64,000 nt of DNA. Source: Allobosea sp. Lineage in GTDB: Bacteria > Pseudomonadota > Alphaproteobacteria > Rhizobiales > Kaistiaceae. Shown here piece after piece: positions 37,882 through 46,913 of this stretch (positions within the stretch are counted from its first letter, which is position 1; every line of letters begins with the position of its first letter). Under the pieces are notes generated by a model. It worked only from the letters and a program-made list of their open reading frames with translations. It was not told the origin of the DNA and made no database searches. The translations under genes were made by a program, and so were the position numbers. The stretch is taken from the NCBI GenBank assembly GCA_017307955.1, contig JAFKFV010000008.1:186001-250000 (forward strand). Reading direction: 5' to 3'.

Positions 37882-38610
37882 TCAGGCGGCGTCGACGGTG
37901 AGCGGAAGCAGCCGCTCGCGCGAGGCGGCGAGGAGATGCTCCATCGCCTTGGCCGCTTCGGCCGGGCGGCGCCCGACGATCGCCGAGCGCACCGCGTCAT
38001 GAAGCGCCACGTCCTCGCTCGGCCGCTTGGTGTGCCGCTGCAGCATTTCGGACGAGACGCGCAGCGCCGATTTCACCGCGCTGCCGATCGTGACGAACAG
38101 GCCGTTATGCGAGGCGTTGATGATGGCGAGGTGGAATTCCAGTGCCGCCTCGGAGATCGTCTTGATCGGCAGGCCTTCCAGCTGCGCCGCCGCCAGCTCG
38201 CGGAAATAATGCTCGATCTGCGCGAGGTCCTCGTCGGTGCCGTCGCGGGCGGCAAGGAACGAGGCGCGCGGCTCGAAGCAGAAGCGCATCTCGAAGATGT
38301 CCTCGACGATCTTGGCGTCGAACTGGGTCTGCAGCCGCCAGGCGAGCACGTCGCGGTCGAGCAGGTTCCACTCGTTGAAGGGCAGCACGCGCGTTCCGAC
38401 CTTCGGCGACACCTCGACGAGGCGCTTGCCGGCGAGGCTCTTCACCGCCTCGCGCACGGTCGTGCGGCTGACGCCGTAATATTCACAGAGTTCGCTCTCG
38501 ATCGGCAGCGCGGCGCCGGGCAGGAATTCGCCCGAGACGATGCGGCTGCCGATGTGATTGGCAACCTGCGCGCTCATCGTTCCGACCGATAGAAGCTCGC
38601 GCTCCAGCAT
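37882..38610 (-). CDS. GntR-family regulator with FCD sensor domain
   Basis: The 242-residue product has an N-terminal GntR winged helix (LPIESELCEYYGVSRTTVREAVKSL) and an all-helical FCD domain with metal-type histidines in LEFHLAIINASHN and VALHDAV. FCD regulators usually sense sugar acids or similar metabolites. It is divergent from the sugar importer and arabinofuranosidase operon and probably controls it. I chose ATG 38610; a GTG at 38628 and an upstream ATG at 38703 are open in frame but lie towards the promoter. Confidence 0.9.
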   Translation of the reverse strand: MLERELLSVGTMSAQVANHIGSRIVSGEFLPGAALPIESELCEYYGVSRTTVREAVKSLAGKRLVEVSPKVGTRVLPFNEWNLLDRDVLAWRLQTQFDAKIVEDIFEMRFCFEPRASFLAARDGTDEDLAQIEHYFRELAAAQLEGLPIKTISEAALEFHLAIINASHNGLFVTIGSAVKSALRVSSEMLQRHTKRPSEDVALHDAVRSAIVGRRPAEAAKAMEHLLAASRERLLPLTVDAA

Positions 38611-39013
38611 CCCGCGCTCTCCCGACACCGTCTCTTCCCCTACGCGGTTTTTCTTGAGCCGGCCACACCAAACCGATGCGGGCCACCCTCCCTCGGCGGC
38701 CAAACGATCCGGTTGACAAAGCTGCGGATCATCAGGATGATCGCCGCATATGATAATACCATTGGGGAGGCGATGGGGAGGGGCCGGCGAGGAAATTCAT
38801 TCTTGCCCGCGACAAGCACCTGAACCTCGGCTTTGATGGATATCCGCCGGCGGGCTCCGCCGGAGGGGAGGATAGCGTGCATGGCCTCTGGCCGTTGCGC
38901 GTCTTTGCGACGGCGTCGGAGGACGAGGGTTCCGCCGCGCCGAAGGAGGCATGTCGCCGGAGGACGGGCCTGTTTCGGGCCTTTAAGTGCGACAAAGGAC
39001 GGAGGAGACGAAG
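38611..39013. promoter_or_regulatory. 403-base divergent control region of the sugar importer
   Basis: This gap between the GntR gene and the importer holds a plus-strand TTGACA at 38713-38718 with GATGAT 17 bases later (38736-38741). A 13-base quasi-palindrome ATGATAATACCAT at 38750-38762 follows, with the TG.TA.TA.CA symmetry expected for a FadR/FCD-type operator. A perfect 7-base stem CCGGCGG-GCT-CCGCCGG is at 38847-38863. The rest shows no convincing gene, and the last bases hold the GGAGGAG ribosome-binding site at 39001-39007. Confidence 0.5.
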
Positions 39014-40291
39014 ATGCGTGGACTGATGACCAAGGCGCTGGCGACCGCCGCGCTGCTGGCGCTGACGATGGGCGCCCAGGCCAAGGAGACCGTGGTCTGG
39101 TGGGACTTCCTCGGCGGCGGCGACGGCGTGCGCATGAAGGCGCTGCTCGAGAAGTTCAACAAGGAAAATCCCGACATCGAGATCCAGGCGACGACCCTCG
39201 AATGGGGCGTTCCCTTCTACACCAAGGTCCAGACCTCGGCCGCCGTCGGCGAGGGCCCGGACATCATGACCTATCACCTGTCGCGCCTGCCGCTCGGCGT
39301 CTCCACGGGAACGCTGCGCGAGATCACGCCGGACGAGCTCAAGGCCGCCGGCATCGACGCCAAGAACTTCACGCCGGCCAACTGGGAAGCCGCCCAGGTC
39401 GACGGCAAGCAGTATGCCGTTCCCTTCGACATCCATTCGGTTGTCCTCTACTACAACAAGGACCTCCTGAAGAAGTCGGGCCTCCTCGGTGACGACGGCC
39501 TGCCGAAGGGTCTCGACGGCGTCGAGAACTTCAATGCCGCGCTGAAGAAGCTCAAGGATGACGGCGTCGAGGTTCCGCTCTCGACCCATACCGCGGCCGG
39601 CGACTCGCAGTGGCGCATCTTCTATTCGCTGCTCGGCCAGCAGGACGTGCCCTTCCTCAAGGACGGCAAGGTCCTCGACGGCGGCGACGAGCAGAAGGCC
39701 GTCGACACGCTGAAGGAGATGGCGAGCTGGGTCGCCGACGGCTACACGCCGGCCAATGTCGAATATCCCGCCTCGATCGCCCTCTTTACCTCGGGCAAGG
39801 CGGCGATGCACATCAACGGCGTCTGGGAAGTCCCGACCTTCACCGACCTCGCCAAGGACGGCAAGCTCGGCTTCGAATGGGGCGCGGTCCGCATCCCGGT
39901 CCTCTACAACCATCCGGCCACCTGGGCGGACAGCCATTCCTTCGCCATCCCGAACAACAAGGGCAAGGAAATCAGCCCGGAGAAGCTGAAGGCCGTCCTC
40001 ACCGTCATCGACTGGATGAACAAGAACTCGCTGTTCTGGGCGACCGCCGGTCACCTTCCGGCCTATCTGCCGGCTCGCGACAGCGAGGAGTTCAAGACGA
40101 TGCAGCCGAACGCCACCTATGCGGTGCTGGCCGATACGGCGGTGTTCGATCCGTCCTCGACGATCGCCGGCGTCGCTTCGCCGATCTATGAAGGCATGCA
40201 GAACTACTTCGTGCCGGCCGTGAACGGCCAGCTCGATCCGGAAGAGGCGGTCAAGAGCCTCAAGGACGAGCTGCAGGGCCTGATCGAGTAG
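39014..40291 (+). CDS. sugar ABC transporter substrate-binding protein, arabinofuranosidase cluster
   Basis: The 425-residue product starts with a signal peptide (MRGLMTKALATAALLALTMGAQA, cleavage near residue 23) and matches family 1 solute-binding proteins, with aromatic residues such as VVWWDFLGGG near the mature N-terminus. ATG 39014 follows a strong GGAGGAG site. It would bring a sugar, perhaps an arabinose-containing oligosaccharide, to the permeases at 40368 and 41234. It is probably made in excess of the permeases: a stable hairpin follows its stop. Confidence 0.94.
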   Translation: MRGLMTKALATAALLALTMGAQAKETVVWWDFLGGGDGVRMKALLEKFNKENPDIEIQATTLEWGVPFYTKVQTSAAVGEGPDIMTYHLSRLPLGVSTGTLREITPDELKAAGIDAKNFTPANWEAAQVDGKQYAVPFDIHSVVLYYNKDLLKKSGLLGDDGLPKGLDGVENFNAALKKLKDDGVEVPLSTHTAAGDSQWRIFYSLLGQQDVPFLKDGKVLDGGDEQKAVDTLKEMASWVADGYTPANVEYPASIALFTSGKAAMHINGVWEVPTFTDLAKDGKLGFEWGAVRIPVLYNHPATWADSHSFAIPNNKGKEISPEKLKAVLTVIDWMNKNSLFWATAGHLPAYLPARDSEEFKTMQPNATYAVLADTAVFDPSSTIAGVASPIYEGMQNYFVPAVNGQLDPEEAVKSLKDELQGLIE

Positions 40292-40309
40292 TCTTTCCCG
40301 ACCTCGCTG

Positions 40310-40339
40310 CCGGCCGGCTCCCGTCACGGAGCCGGCCGG
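40310..40339 (+). repeat. strong intercistronic hairpin after the binding-protein gene
   Basis: CCGGCCGGCTCC (40310-40321) and GGAGCCGGCCGG (40328-40339) form a perfect 12-base stem with loop CGTCAC. It lies between the binding-protein stop and the first permease. With a weak T run it is more likely an mRNA-stabilising or partial terminator element, a common way to make more binding protein than permease, than a full terminator. Confidence 0.75.
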
Positions 40340-40367
40340 TTTCGCGCTGAACGAGCGGGACGATCGC

Positions 40368-41237
40368 ATGGACCGTAAACAGAACCTGACGGCCCTTCTC
40401 TTCACCGGGCCGTTCATCGTCGCCTATCTGGTGATCTTCATCTATCCGACGATCCAGCTGGTGCATCTCTCCTTCACGGATGCTCCCCTGATCGGACCGG
40501 GCGCCTGGATCGGCTTCAAGAACTACATCCGGCTGTGGAACGACGGCCAGATGTGGAAGTCGACGTTCAATACCTTCTACTTCGTCCTGCTGACGGTCAT
40601 CCCGACGACGATCATCGGGCTGGCGCTGGCGCTCATGGTCAACCGCCTCAGCGGCTGGTTCCAGAGCATCATCCTCGCCTGCTTCTTCCTGCCCTATATC
40701 CTGCCGGTCTCGGTGGTCATCCTGATCTGGCAGTGGGTGCTCGACACGCAGTTCGGCATCGCGCAGCCGATCATCAGCTATTTCACCGGCAAGCCGGTGG
40801 CCGTGTTCCGCGACCGCTACTGGGCGATGCCCATGGTCGCCTTCATCACCATCTGGTGGACCAACGGCTTCAACCTCTTGCTGTTCATCGCGGGCCTGCG
40901 CAACATCTCGCAGGACTACTACGACGCCGCCGCGCTCGACGGCGCCGGCCGCTTCAAGCAGTTCGTCTATATCACGCTGCCGCTGATCTGGCCGGTCACG
41001 GCGCTGGTGCTGACCATCCAGCTCATCCTGCAGCTGAAGATCTTCGACCAGGTCTATCTGTTGACGCAGGGCGGCCCGGCCAATGCCACCTATGTCATGG
41101 TGCAGTACATCTACAAGCAGGCCTTCCAGCTCAACAAGGGCGGCTATGCCGCGACGGTGTCGCTGGCGCTGTTCGCGCTGATCGTCGTCCTGTCCGTGCT
41201 GCAATATCAGGTGCTGCGCTCGCGAGGCCAGAAATGA
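40368..41237 (+). CDS. carbohydrate ABC transporter permease, MalF/UgpA type
   Basis: The 289-residue product has six predicted helices, starting with LLFTGPFIVAYLVIFIYPTI, and the EAA loop DAAALDGAGRFKQFVYITL. It forms the channel with the overlapping MalG-type permease (ATGA at 41234-41237). Confidence 0.94.
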   Translation: MDRKQNLTALLFTGPFIVAYLVIFIYPTIQLVHLSFTDAPLIGPGAWIGFKNYIRLWNDGQMWKSTFNTFYFVLLTVIPTTIIGLALALMVNRLSGWFQSIILACFFLPYILPVSVVILIWQWVLDTQFGIAQPIISYFTGKPVAVFRDRYWAMPMVAFITIWWTNGFNLLLFIAGLRNISQDYYDAAALDGAGRFKQFVYITLPLIWPVTALVLTIQLILQLKIFDQVYLLTQGGPANATYVMVQYIYKQAFQLNKGGYAATVSLALFALIVVLSVLQYQVLRSRGQK

Positions 41238-42064
41238 TCAGGCGTCTCAACATCGCCGGCGGACTGATCTCCGTCTTCACCGTGCTCTGCGCCGTCGTCT
41301 GGGCCTTCCCGCTCTACTGGGCCGCCGTCACGACGCTGAAGCCCGAGGACGAGGTGGTGCAGTCCGGCTTCGGGCTGATCCCGCGGATCTGGACCATCGC
41401 CGGCTATGCCTTCGTGCTGCTCAACACGAACATCGCCCGCTGGTACATGAACTCGATCATCACCTCCGTCTCGGTGACGGTGCTGGTGCTCATCCTCAGC
41501 GCGAGCTGCGGCTATGCGATCTCGCAGCTCCGATTCACCGGCCGCACGGTGCTGTGGCTGGCCATCCTCGCCAGCTTCATGGTGCCGACGCAGACGCTGA
41601 TCGTCACGCATTTCGTGCTGATGAACGATTTCGGCCTCATCAACACCCTGGCCGGCGTCGTGCTGCCGCAGCTGATCGTCCCGGTCACCATCATCGTCTA
41701 CAAGCAGTTCTTCGACTCGATCCCGAAGGACTACCGCGAGGTGGCGCTCATCGACGGGGCGAAGGAATACCAGATCTTCTGGCATGTCTTCATCCGCATG
41801 AACTGGGGCATCACGACCGCGCTGGCGATCATCACCTTCATCGGCGCCTGGAACAACTTCATGTGGCCGTTCATCGCGGTGACGCAGCAGGCCAAGATGA
41901 ACGTGACGGTCGGCATCACCCAGGTCGACGATGCCTTCGGCCTCGCCTATGCCCGCAATCTCTCCGGCGCGGTGCTCGCCGCGCTGCCTGTCGCGCTCGC
42001 CTATCTCATCTTCCAGCGCCGCGTGACGCAGGCGATCATGCTGTCGGCCGGCATCAAGGGATAG
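41234..42064 (+). CDS. carbohydrate ABC transporter permease, MalG/UgpE type
   Basis: The 276-residue product has six predicted helices and an EAA loop REVALIDGAKEYQIFWHVF. The ATG at 41234 overlaps the previous stop by ATGA; longer frames upstream lie inside the first permease gene. The importer again has no ATPase gene nearby. Confidence 0.93.
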   Translation: MIRRLNIAGGLISVFTVLCAVVWAFPLYWAAVTTLKPEDEVVQSGFGLIPRIWTIAGYAFVLLNTNIARWYMNSIITSVSVTVLVLILSASCGYAISQLRFTGRTVLWLAILASFMVPTQTLIVTHFVLMNDFGLINTLAGVVLPQLIVPVTIIVYKQFFDSIPKDYREVALIDGAKEYQIFWHVFIRMNWGITTALAIITFIGAWNNFMWPFIAVTQQAKMNVTVGITQVDDAFGLAYARNLSGAVLAALPVALAYLIFQRRVTQAIMLSAGIKG

Positions 42065-42076
42065 GCCCCATCCTGC

Positions 42077-42101
42077 GGATCCGGCCGCCATCGCCGGGTC
42101 C
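42077..42101 (+). repeat. small intercistronic hairpin before the arabinofuranosidase gene
   Basis: GGATCCGGC (42077-42085) and GCCGGGTCC (42093-42101) form a 9-base stem with one G-T pair and a 7-base loop, in the 66-base gap between the second permease and the GH51 gene. Its effect is unknown. Confidence 0.45.
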
Positions 42102-42130
42102 GCCTTCGCATCACCCGCCAGAGGTCCGCC

Positions 42131-43651
42131 ATGCTGAAAGCCCGCCTCGTCGTCGACCGCGACTTCGTTCTCTCCGACATCGACCGCCGCGTCTTCGGCG
42201 CCTTCGTCGAGCATATGGGCCGCTGCGTCTATGGCGGCATCTACGAACCGGGCCATCCGACCGCCGACGAGCAGGGCTTCCGCGGCGACGTGCTGGAGCT
42301 GACGCGCGAGCTCGGCGCGACGATCATCCGCTATCCGGGCGGCAATTTCCTCTCCGGCTACAACTGGGAGGACGGCGTCGGTCCGCGCGAGGAGCGGCCG
42401 GTGCGCCGCGACCTCGCCTGGTTCTCGACCGAGACCAACCAGTTCGGCACCAACGAATTCATGGACTGGTCGAAGAAGGCCGGCATCGAGCCGATGTTCG
42501 GCGTCAATCTCGGCACCAAGGGCCCCGACGAGGCGCGCCGCTTCCTCGAATATTGCAACCATTCCGGCGGCTCGGAACTGTCCGACCTTCGCCGCGAGCA
42601 TGGCTACGAGAAGCCGCACGACATCAAGTTCTGGTGCCTCGGCAACGAGATGGACGGTCCCTGGCAGATCTGCCACAAGACCGCCGAGGAATATGGCCGC
42701 GTCGCGCTCGAGACCGCAAAGGTGATGCGCTGGGTCGATCCGACCATCCAGCTCGCGGCCTGCGGCTCCTCGCATCGCAACATGCCGACTTACGGCTCCT
42801 GGGAATATGAAGTCCTCGATCATTGCTATGACGAGGTCGACTTCATCTCGCTGCACACCTATTTCAACAACAATGCCGACTCGGCGTCGGAATATTTCGG
42901 CGTCATCGAGCTGCTCGACGCCTTCATCAAGGAAGTCGCTGCGATCTGCGACGCGGTCGGCGCCAAGCGCCGCTCCTACAAGAAGATCATGCTGTCGCTC
43001 GACGAGTGGAACGTCTGGTACAAGACCCACAAGATCGAGCATATGAGGAAGCCCGGCTGGCCCGAGGCGCCGCCGCTGATCGAGGAAGTCTACAATGCCG
43101 AGGACGCGCTGATCGTCGGCGGCGCCCTCATCGCCATCCTCAACAATGCTGACCGCGTGAAGACCGCTTGCCTCGCGCAGCTCGTCAACGTCATCGGCCC
43201 GATCATGACCGAGACCGGCGGCGCCGCCTGGCGGCAGACGATCTTCCATCCCTTCGCGCTGGCCTCGAAATACGGCCATGGCCGCGTGCTGCGCACGGTG
43301 TCGGATTCGCCGAGCTATTCGGCCAAGACCTTCCCGGAGATCCCCTATCTCTATGCGACGGTGATCGACAATCCGGCCGACGGCACGACGACGGTCATCG
43401 CGCTCAACCGCAGCCTCTCGGATAATCTCGAGGTCGACATCGAGCTGCGCGGTCTCGGCGCCGAGCGCAGCCTCGTCGCCGCGACCGAGATCCATCATGC
43501 CAACCTCAAGGCGGTCAACACAAAGGACGCGCCGAACACGGTCGCGCCGAAGACCAATGCCGATGTCGCGATCGAGGGCGAGACCGTCCGCGTCAAGCTG
43601 AAGCCCGCCTCGTTCAACGTCATCGTGACCAAGGCGGCGCAGCCGAACTGA
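42131..43651 (+). CDS. alpha-L-arabinofuranosidase, glycoside hydrolase family 51
   Basis: The 506-residue product matches GH51 from end to end. It has the acid/base glutamate in WCLGNEMDGPWQ near residue 174 and the nucleophile glutamate in LSLDEWNVWY near residue 294, both in the TIM barrel, followed by a C-terminal beta domain. GH51 enzymes release L-arabinofuranose from arabinans or arabinoxylan fragments. No signal peptide is visible, so it acts on imported oligosaccharides. It is the last gene of the importer operon. A 14-base direct repeat spans its stop codon (43635-43670), and a terminator follows. Confidence 0.95.
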   Translation: MLKARLVVDRDFVLSDIDRRVFGAFVEHMGRCVYGGIYEPGHPTADEQGFRGDVLELTRELGATIIRYPGGNFLSGYNWEDGVGPREERPVRRDLAWFSTETNQFGTNEFMDWSKKAGIEPMFGVNLGTKGPDEARRFLEYCNHSGGSELSDLRREHGYEKPHDIKFWCLGNEMDGPWQICHKTAEEYGRVALETAKVMRWVDPTIQLAACGSSHRNMPTYGSWEYEVLDHCYDEVDFISLHTYFNNNADSASEYFGVIELLDAFIKEVAAICDAVGAKRRSYKKIMLSLDEWNVWYKTHKIEHMRKPGWPEAPPLIEEVYNAEDALIVGGALIAILNNADRVKTACLAQLVNVIGPIMTETGGAAWRQTIFHPFALASKYGHGRVLRTVSDSPSYSAKTFPEIPYLYATVIDNPADGTTTVIALNRSLSDNLEVDIELRGLGAERSLVAATEIHHANLKAVNTKDAPNTVAPKTNADVAIEGETVRVKLKPASFNVIVTKAAQPN

Positions 43652-43670
43652 CTGCACGGCGCAGCCGAAC
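43635..43670 (+). repeat. direct repeat spanning the GH51 stop codon
   Basis: The 14 bases CGGCGCAGCCGAAC occur at 43635-43648 and again at 43657-43670, a 22-base period. The first copy encodes the last GH51 residues and the second lies after the stop. It marks a recent local duplication or a rearrangement junction. Confidence 0.75.
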
Positions 43671-43680
43671 GAACATCGCG

Positions 43681-43711
43681 GCCCCGCCTCGCGGGCGGGG
43701 CGCGGATTTTT
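43681..43711 (+). terminator. rho-independent terminator after the GH51 operon
   Basis: GCCCCGCC (43681-43688) pairs with GGCGGGGC (43694-43701) over a 5-base loop, followed shortly by a T run at 43707-43711. It should end the importer-GH51 transcript before ccmC. Confidence 0.8.
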
Positions 43712-43769
43712 GATCGGCGGGCGGATCGGCGCCGTTGCGGCTCCGCGGCGGCGCCCCTATGAGAAGGTC

Positions 43770-44510
43770 ATGCCGCTCGTCGACCTCGCCAATCCGACCC
43801 GCTTCATCGCGCTCGCCGACCGCGTGCTGCCGATCCTCTGGGTCGTGGCGGTGCTGGTCTTGGGCGTCGGCCTTTATCTCGGCCTCTTCGTCGCGCCGCC
43901 GGATTACCAGCAGGGCGAGACGGTGCGCATCATGTTCATCCATGTGCCCGCCGCCTGGCTGTCGATGTTCGGCTACGGACTGATGGCCGCCTCGGCGCTC
44001 GGAACGCTGGTCTGGCGCCATCCCCTCGCCGATGTCGCCGCGCGCGCGATCGCGCCGATAGGCGCCGCCTTCACGCTGATCGCCCTCGTCACCGGCTCGC
44101 TCTGGGGCAAGCCGATGTGGGGCACCTGGTGGGAATGGGATGCGCGGCTGACCTCGGTGCTGGTGCTCTTCCTCATGTATTTGGGCCTCATCGCGCTCTG
44201 GAACGCCATCGACGATCCGAACAAGGCCGGCCGCGTCGCCGCCGTGCTGATCCTGGTCGGCTCCGTGAACATCCCGATCATCAAGTTCTCGGTCGATTGG
44301 TGGAACACGCTGCATCAGGGCGCGAGCGTCTTCCGCATGGGCGGCTCGACCATCGATGCCAGCATGCTCTACCCGCTCTTGATCTCGGCCGTCGGCGCGA
44401 CGCTCGTCTTCCTCGCGCTCGTGCTCATGGCGATGAAGAACGAGATCCTGCGCCGCCGCATCCGCGCGCTCCGCCTCGTCGCCGCCAGCCAGCCGGTCGG
44501 GGCGGCCTGA
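43770..44510 (+). CDS. ccmC: haem exporter protein CcmC
   Basis: CcmC is the membrane protein that places haem on CcmE during cytochrome c maturation (system I). The 246-residue product has six predicted helices and the tryptophan-rich haem-handling motif WGTWWEWDARLTS near residue 125. ATG 43770 follows GAGAAGG. ccmD and ccmG follow closely, but ccmA and ccmB, which normally precede ccmC in Hyphomicrobiales, are replaced here by the GH51 operon. Confidence 0.95.
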   Translation: MPLVDLANPTRFIALADRVLPILWVVAVLVLGVGLYLGLFVAPPDYQQGETVRIMFIHVPAAWLSMFGYGLMAASALGTLVWRHPLADVAARAIAPIGAAFTLIALVTGSLWGKPMWGTWWEWDARLTSVLVLFLMYLGLIALWNAIDDPNKAGRVAAVLILVGSVNIPIIKFSVDWWNTLHQGASVFRMGGSTIDASMLYPLLISAVGATLVFLALVLMAMKNEILRRRIRALRLVAASQPVGAA

Positions 44511-44512
44511 CC

Positions 44513-44701
44513 ATGCTGGGCGATCATGCCGGCTTCATCCTCGCCGCCTATGGAATTTCGGCGCTGATCGTCGTCGCGCTCGTCGTCTGGGTGGTGGTGG
44601 ACGGCCGCACGCAGCGCCGCCGCCTCGCCGATCTCGAGGCGCGCGGCATCCGCCGCCGTTCGCGCCGGAATGATGGCAAGGCCGGGGAGGGCCGTGCATG
44701 A
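44513..44701 (+). CDS. ccmD: haem exporter protein CcmD
   Basis: The 62-residue product has one predicted transmembrane helix followed by a basic C-terminal tail, with GFILAAYGISAL near residue 7, as expected for CcmD, which helps release holo-CcmE from CcmABC. It starts 2 bases after ccmC and overlaps ccmG by ATGA. Confidence 0.88.
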   Translation: MLGDHAGFILAAYGISALIVVALVVWVVVDGRTQRRRLADLEARGIRRRSRRNDGKAGEGRA

Positions 44702-45279
44702 GTTCCGATCCGAAGCCGCCGCGCCGGCTCGGCCGCCGCATCGCTATCATCGCGCCGCTCGTCGTGTTCGCCGCGCTCGCGGTGCTCTTCCTCGTCCGCC
44801 TCGAACAGGGCGGCGACCCCTCGCTGGTGCCCTCGGTGCTGATCGGCAAGGAAGCGCCGGCGACCGCGCTGCCGCCGGTGGAGGGCCTCGACGTTCCGGG
44901 CCTCGCCAGCGCCGACCTCTCGACCGGCAAGCCGATGCTCGTCAATGTCTGGGCCTCGTGGTGCGCGCCCTGCCGCGAGGAGCATCCGGTGCTGGAGAAG
45001 CTGGCGACCGATCCGCGCCTCACCGTCGTCGGCATCAACTACAAGGACAAGCCGGACAACGCCCGGGCCTTTCTCGGTCAGTTCGGCAATCCCTATGCCC
45101 GCATTGGCGCCGACCAGAATGGCCGCACGGCGATCGACTGGGGCGTCTATGGCGTGCCGGAGAGCTTCCTCGTCGACGGCAAGGGCGTGATCCGCTTCAA
45201 GTTCATCGGCCCGCTCACCGAAGAGGCCGTCGCGGCGCAGCTCGTCCCCGAGCTCGAGAAGATCGCGAAGGGCGGATAG
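44698..45279 (+). CDS. ccmG: thiol:disulfide interchange protein CcmG (DsbE)
   Basis: CcmG reduces apocytochrome c so that haem can be attached. The 193-residue product has one N-terminal membrane anchor and a periplasmic thioredoxin fold with active site WCAPC within NVWASWCAPCREEHPVL near residue 92, plus the family segment GVPESFLVDGKGVIRFKF. It overlaps ccmD. Confidence 0.95.
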   Translation: MSSDPKPPRRLGRRIAIIAPLVVFAALAVLFLVRLEQGGDPSLVPSVLIGKEAPATALPPVEGLDVPGLASADLSTGKPMLVNVWASWCAPCREEHPVLEKLATDPRLTVVGINYKDKPDNARAFLGQFGNPYARIGADQNGRTAIDWGVYGVPESFLVDGKGVIRFKFIGPLTEEAVAAQLVPELEKIAKGG

Positions 45280-45291
45280 CGCCGGCAGGCC

Positions 45292-46197
45292 TCACAGCGC
45301 GGCGATGATCGTCCACCAGGCCCAGGCCGTCACCATCGAGAGCGGGACGCCGATGCCGATCAGGAGCGCGCCGAGATCGGGCTCGAGATCGTGGTCGAGC
45401 GCGATGATGCTGGCGCCGAGCATCGGCGGCATTGCCATTTCCAGCATCGCGACCTTGGCGACCGGATCGCCGGCCTGTCCCAAAAGCAGATAGAGCCCGA
45501 CGAGCAGCAGCGGCGCCAGGATGAGCCGATGCGCGAGGCCGAGCGCAATCGGCGCCGCGTGGCCTTTCAGCCGGTCGAAGCGCAGCGCGCAGCCGACGGC
45601 GGCAAGCGCGATCGGCGTCAGCGTGCCGGCCAGCGCATCGAGCAGTGCGGTCAGCCAGAGCGGGCGGTCGAGATCGTTGATGACGAGCGCCACCACGATG
45701 GCGATGAAAGGCGGGAAGGTGACGATCCGCCGTCCCACTTCGCGCCAGTCGAGCTTTCCTGAGCTCGCGACGGCGGCGATGGCGAGGCCGAGCGTCGAGA
45801 GCGCCAGATAGGAGCCGAAGAGGTCGATGACGATGCCGAGGCCGAGCCATTGCTGCCCGGCGAAGGCGGCGATCATCGGCAGGCCGACAAAGGAGGTGTT
45901 GCCCCAGCCGGCGCCGAGCAGCAGCGCGCCGGTGCGTTGGCGCGACCAGCCGAGCGCGCGGCAGACGGGAACGAGGATCGCGATCGCCGCCAGCGCGCCG
46001 AGCCAGGGCGTCGCGGCGGCGAACCACCAGCCGCCATCGATCGCCAGATGGTCGAGGCTCTTCAGCGCCGCGGCCGGCAGCGCGACATTGATCACCCAGC
46101 CGCCGAGCACCTTGGTCGCGTTTTCCGGCAGCCGCCCCGATCGGCGCAGCACGATGCCGATCACCAGGCAGGCGACGATCAGAAGCACTTCCTGCAT
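45292..46197 (-). CDS. AEC-family membrane transporter
   Basis: The 301-residue product has about ten predicted helices and fits the auxin efflux carrier family (PF03547), bacterial members of which move organic acids or are of unknown substrate. Motifs include GNTSFVGLPMIAAF near residue 107 and ALAGTLTPIALAAVGCAL. I chose ATG 46197 with AGGGGG upstream; an ATG 8 codons earlier is possible. It converges with ccmG after 12 bases. Confidence 0.87.
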   Translation of the reverse strand: MQEVLLIVACLVIGIVLRRSGRLPENATKVLGGWVINVALPAAALKSLDHLAIDGGWWFAAATPWLGALAAIAILVPVCRALGWSRQRTGALLLGAGWGNTSFVGLPMIAAFAGQQWLGLGIVIDLFGSYLALSTLGLAIAAVASSGKLDWREVGRRIVTFPPFIAIVVALVINDLDRPLWLTALLDALAGTLTPIALAAVGCALRFDRLKGHAAPIALGLAHRLILAPLLLVGLYLLLGQAGDPVAKVAMLEMAMPPMLGASIIALDHDLEPDLGALLIGIGVPLSMVTAWAWWTIIAAL

Positions 46198-46236
46198 GGC
46201 GCCCCCTAGCCTGCCGTCCAAGAGCGTGGCGACGGC

Positions 46237-46881
46237 TCAGTCGCGTCCCGCCGCGCCGTCCTTGGTCCCGTCCGGAACGGTCGTGCGCTGGATCAGCGGC
46301 AGCTGCGAGAGCGTGAAGAGGAAGGTGAGCGGCATGATGCCGAACACCTTGAACTTGACCCAGAGATCGGTGGCGGCCGTCGGATCGGCGATGAAATGGC
46401 CGGCGCCGCGCCAGATCACCTCGTTGAGGATCGCCAGCGCCAGGAAGAAGAGGCCCCAGCGGAAGGTCAGCGTGCGCCAGCCCTCGTCGGTGAGGTGAAA
46501 CACCGAATCGAACACATAGCCGAGCAGCGGCTTGCCGAAGGCGAGGCCGCCGAGCAGCGTCAGGCCGAACAGCGCGTTGACGATGGTCGGCTTCATCTTG
46601 ATGAAGGTGTCGTCGTGCAGCCAGAGCGTCAGGCCGCCGAACACGACCACGATGACGCCGGTGACGACGGGCATGATGGGCAGGCGGCGGGTCAGCGCAT
46701 AGGAGATGGCGAGCGCCAGCAGCGTCGCCACCATGAAGGCGCCGGTCGCCATGTAGATGCCGCTGCGCCCGTTCATCACGAAGAAGACGCCGAGCGGACC
46801 GAGCTCGAGCGCGAGCTTCAGCACCGGGTTCAGGTCCTTGTGCTTCGGGTCGTTGGGCGCGCGTTCAAAGAGGCTCGGCAT
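46237..46881 (-). CDS. yciB: septation protein A homologue YciB/IspZ
   Basis: The 214-residue membrane product has about five predicted helices and the family segments [39 protein letters not shown] and [14 protein letters not shown]. Homologues affect cell-envelope synthesis and division. It ends the conserved dapF-mtaB-ftsY-yciB block. Confidence 0.93.
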   Translation of the reverse strand: MPSLFERAPNDPKHKDLNPVLKLALELGPLGVFFVMNGRSGIYMATGAFMVATLLALAISYALTRRLPIMPVVTGVIVVVFGGLTLWLHDDTFIKMKPTIVNALFGLTLLGGLAFGKPLLGYVFDSVFHLTDEGWRTLTFRWGLFFLALAILNEVIWRGAGHFIADPTAATDLWVKFKVFGIMPLTFLFTLSQLPLIQRTTVPDGTKDGAAGRD

Positions 46882-46913
46882 CGATCGTTCTTTCCGGACG
46901 CTGGAGGCGGCGC

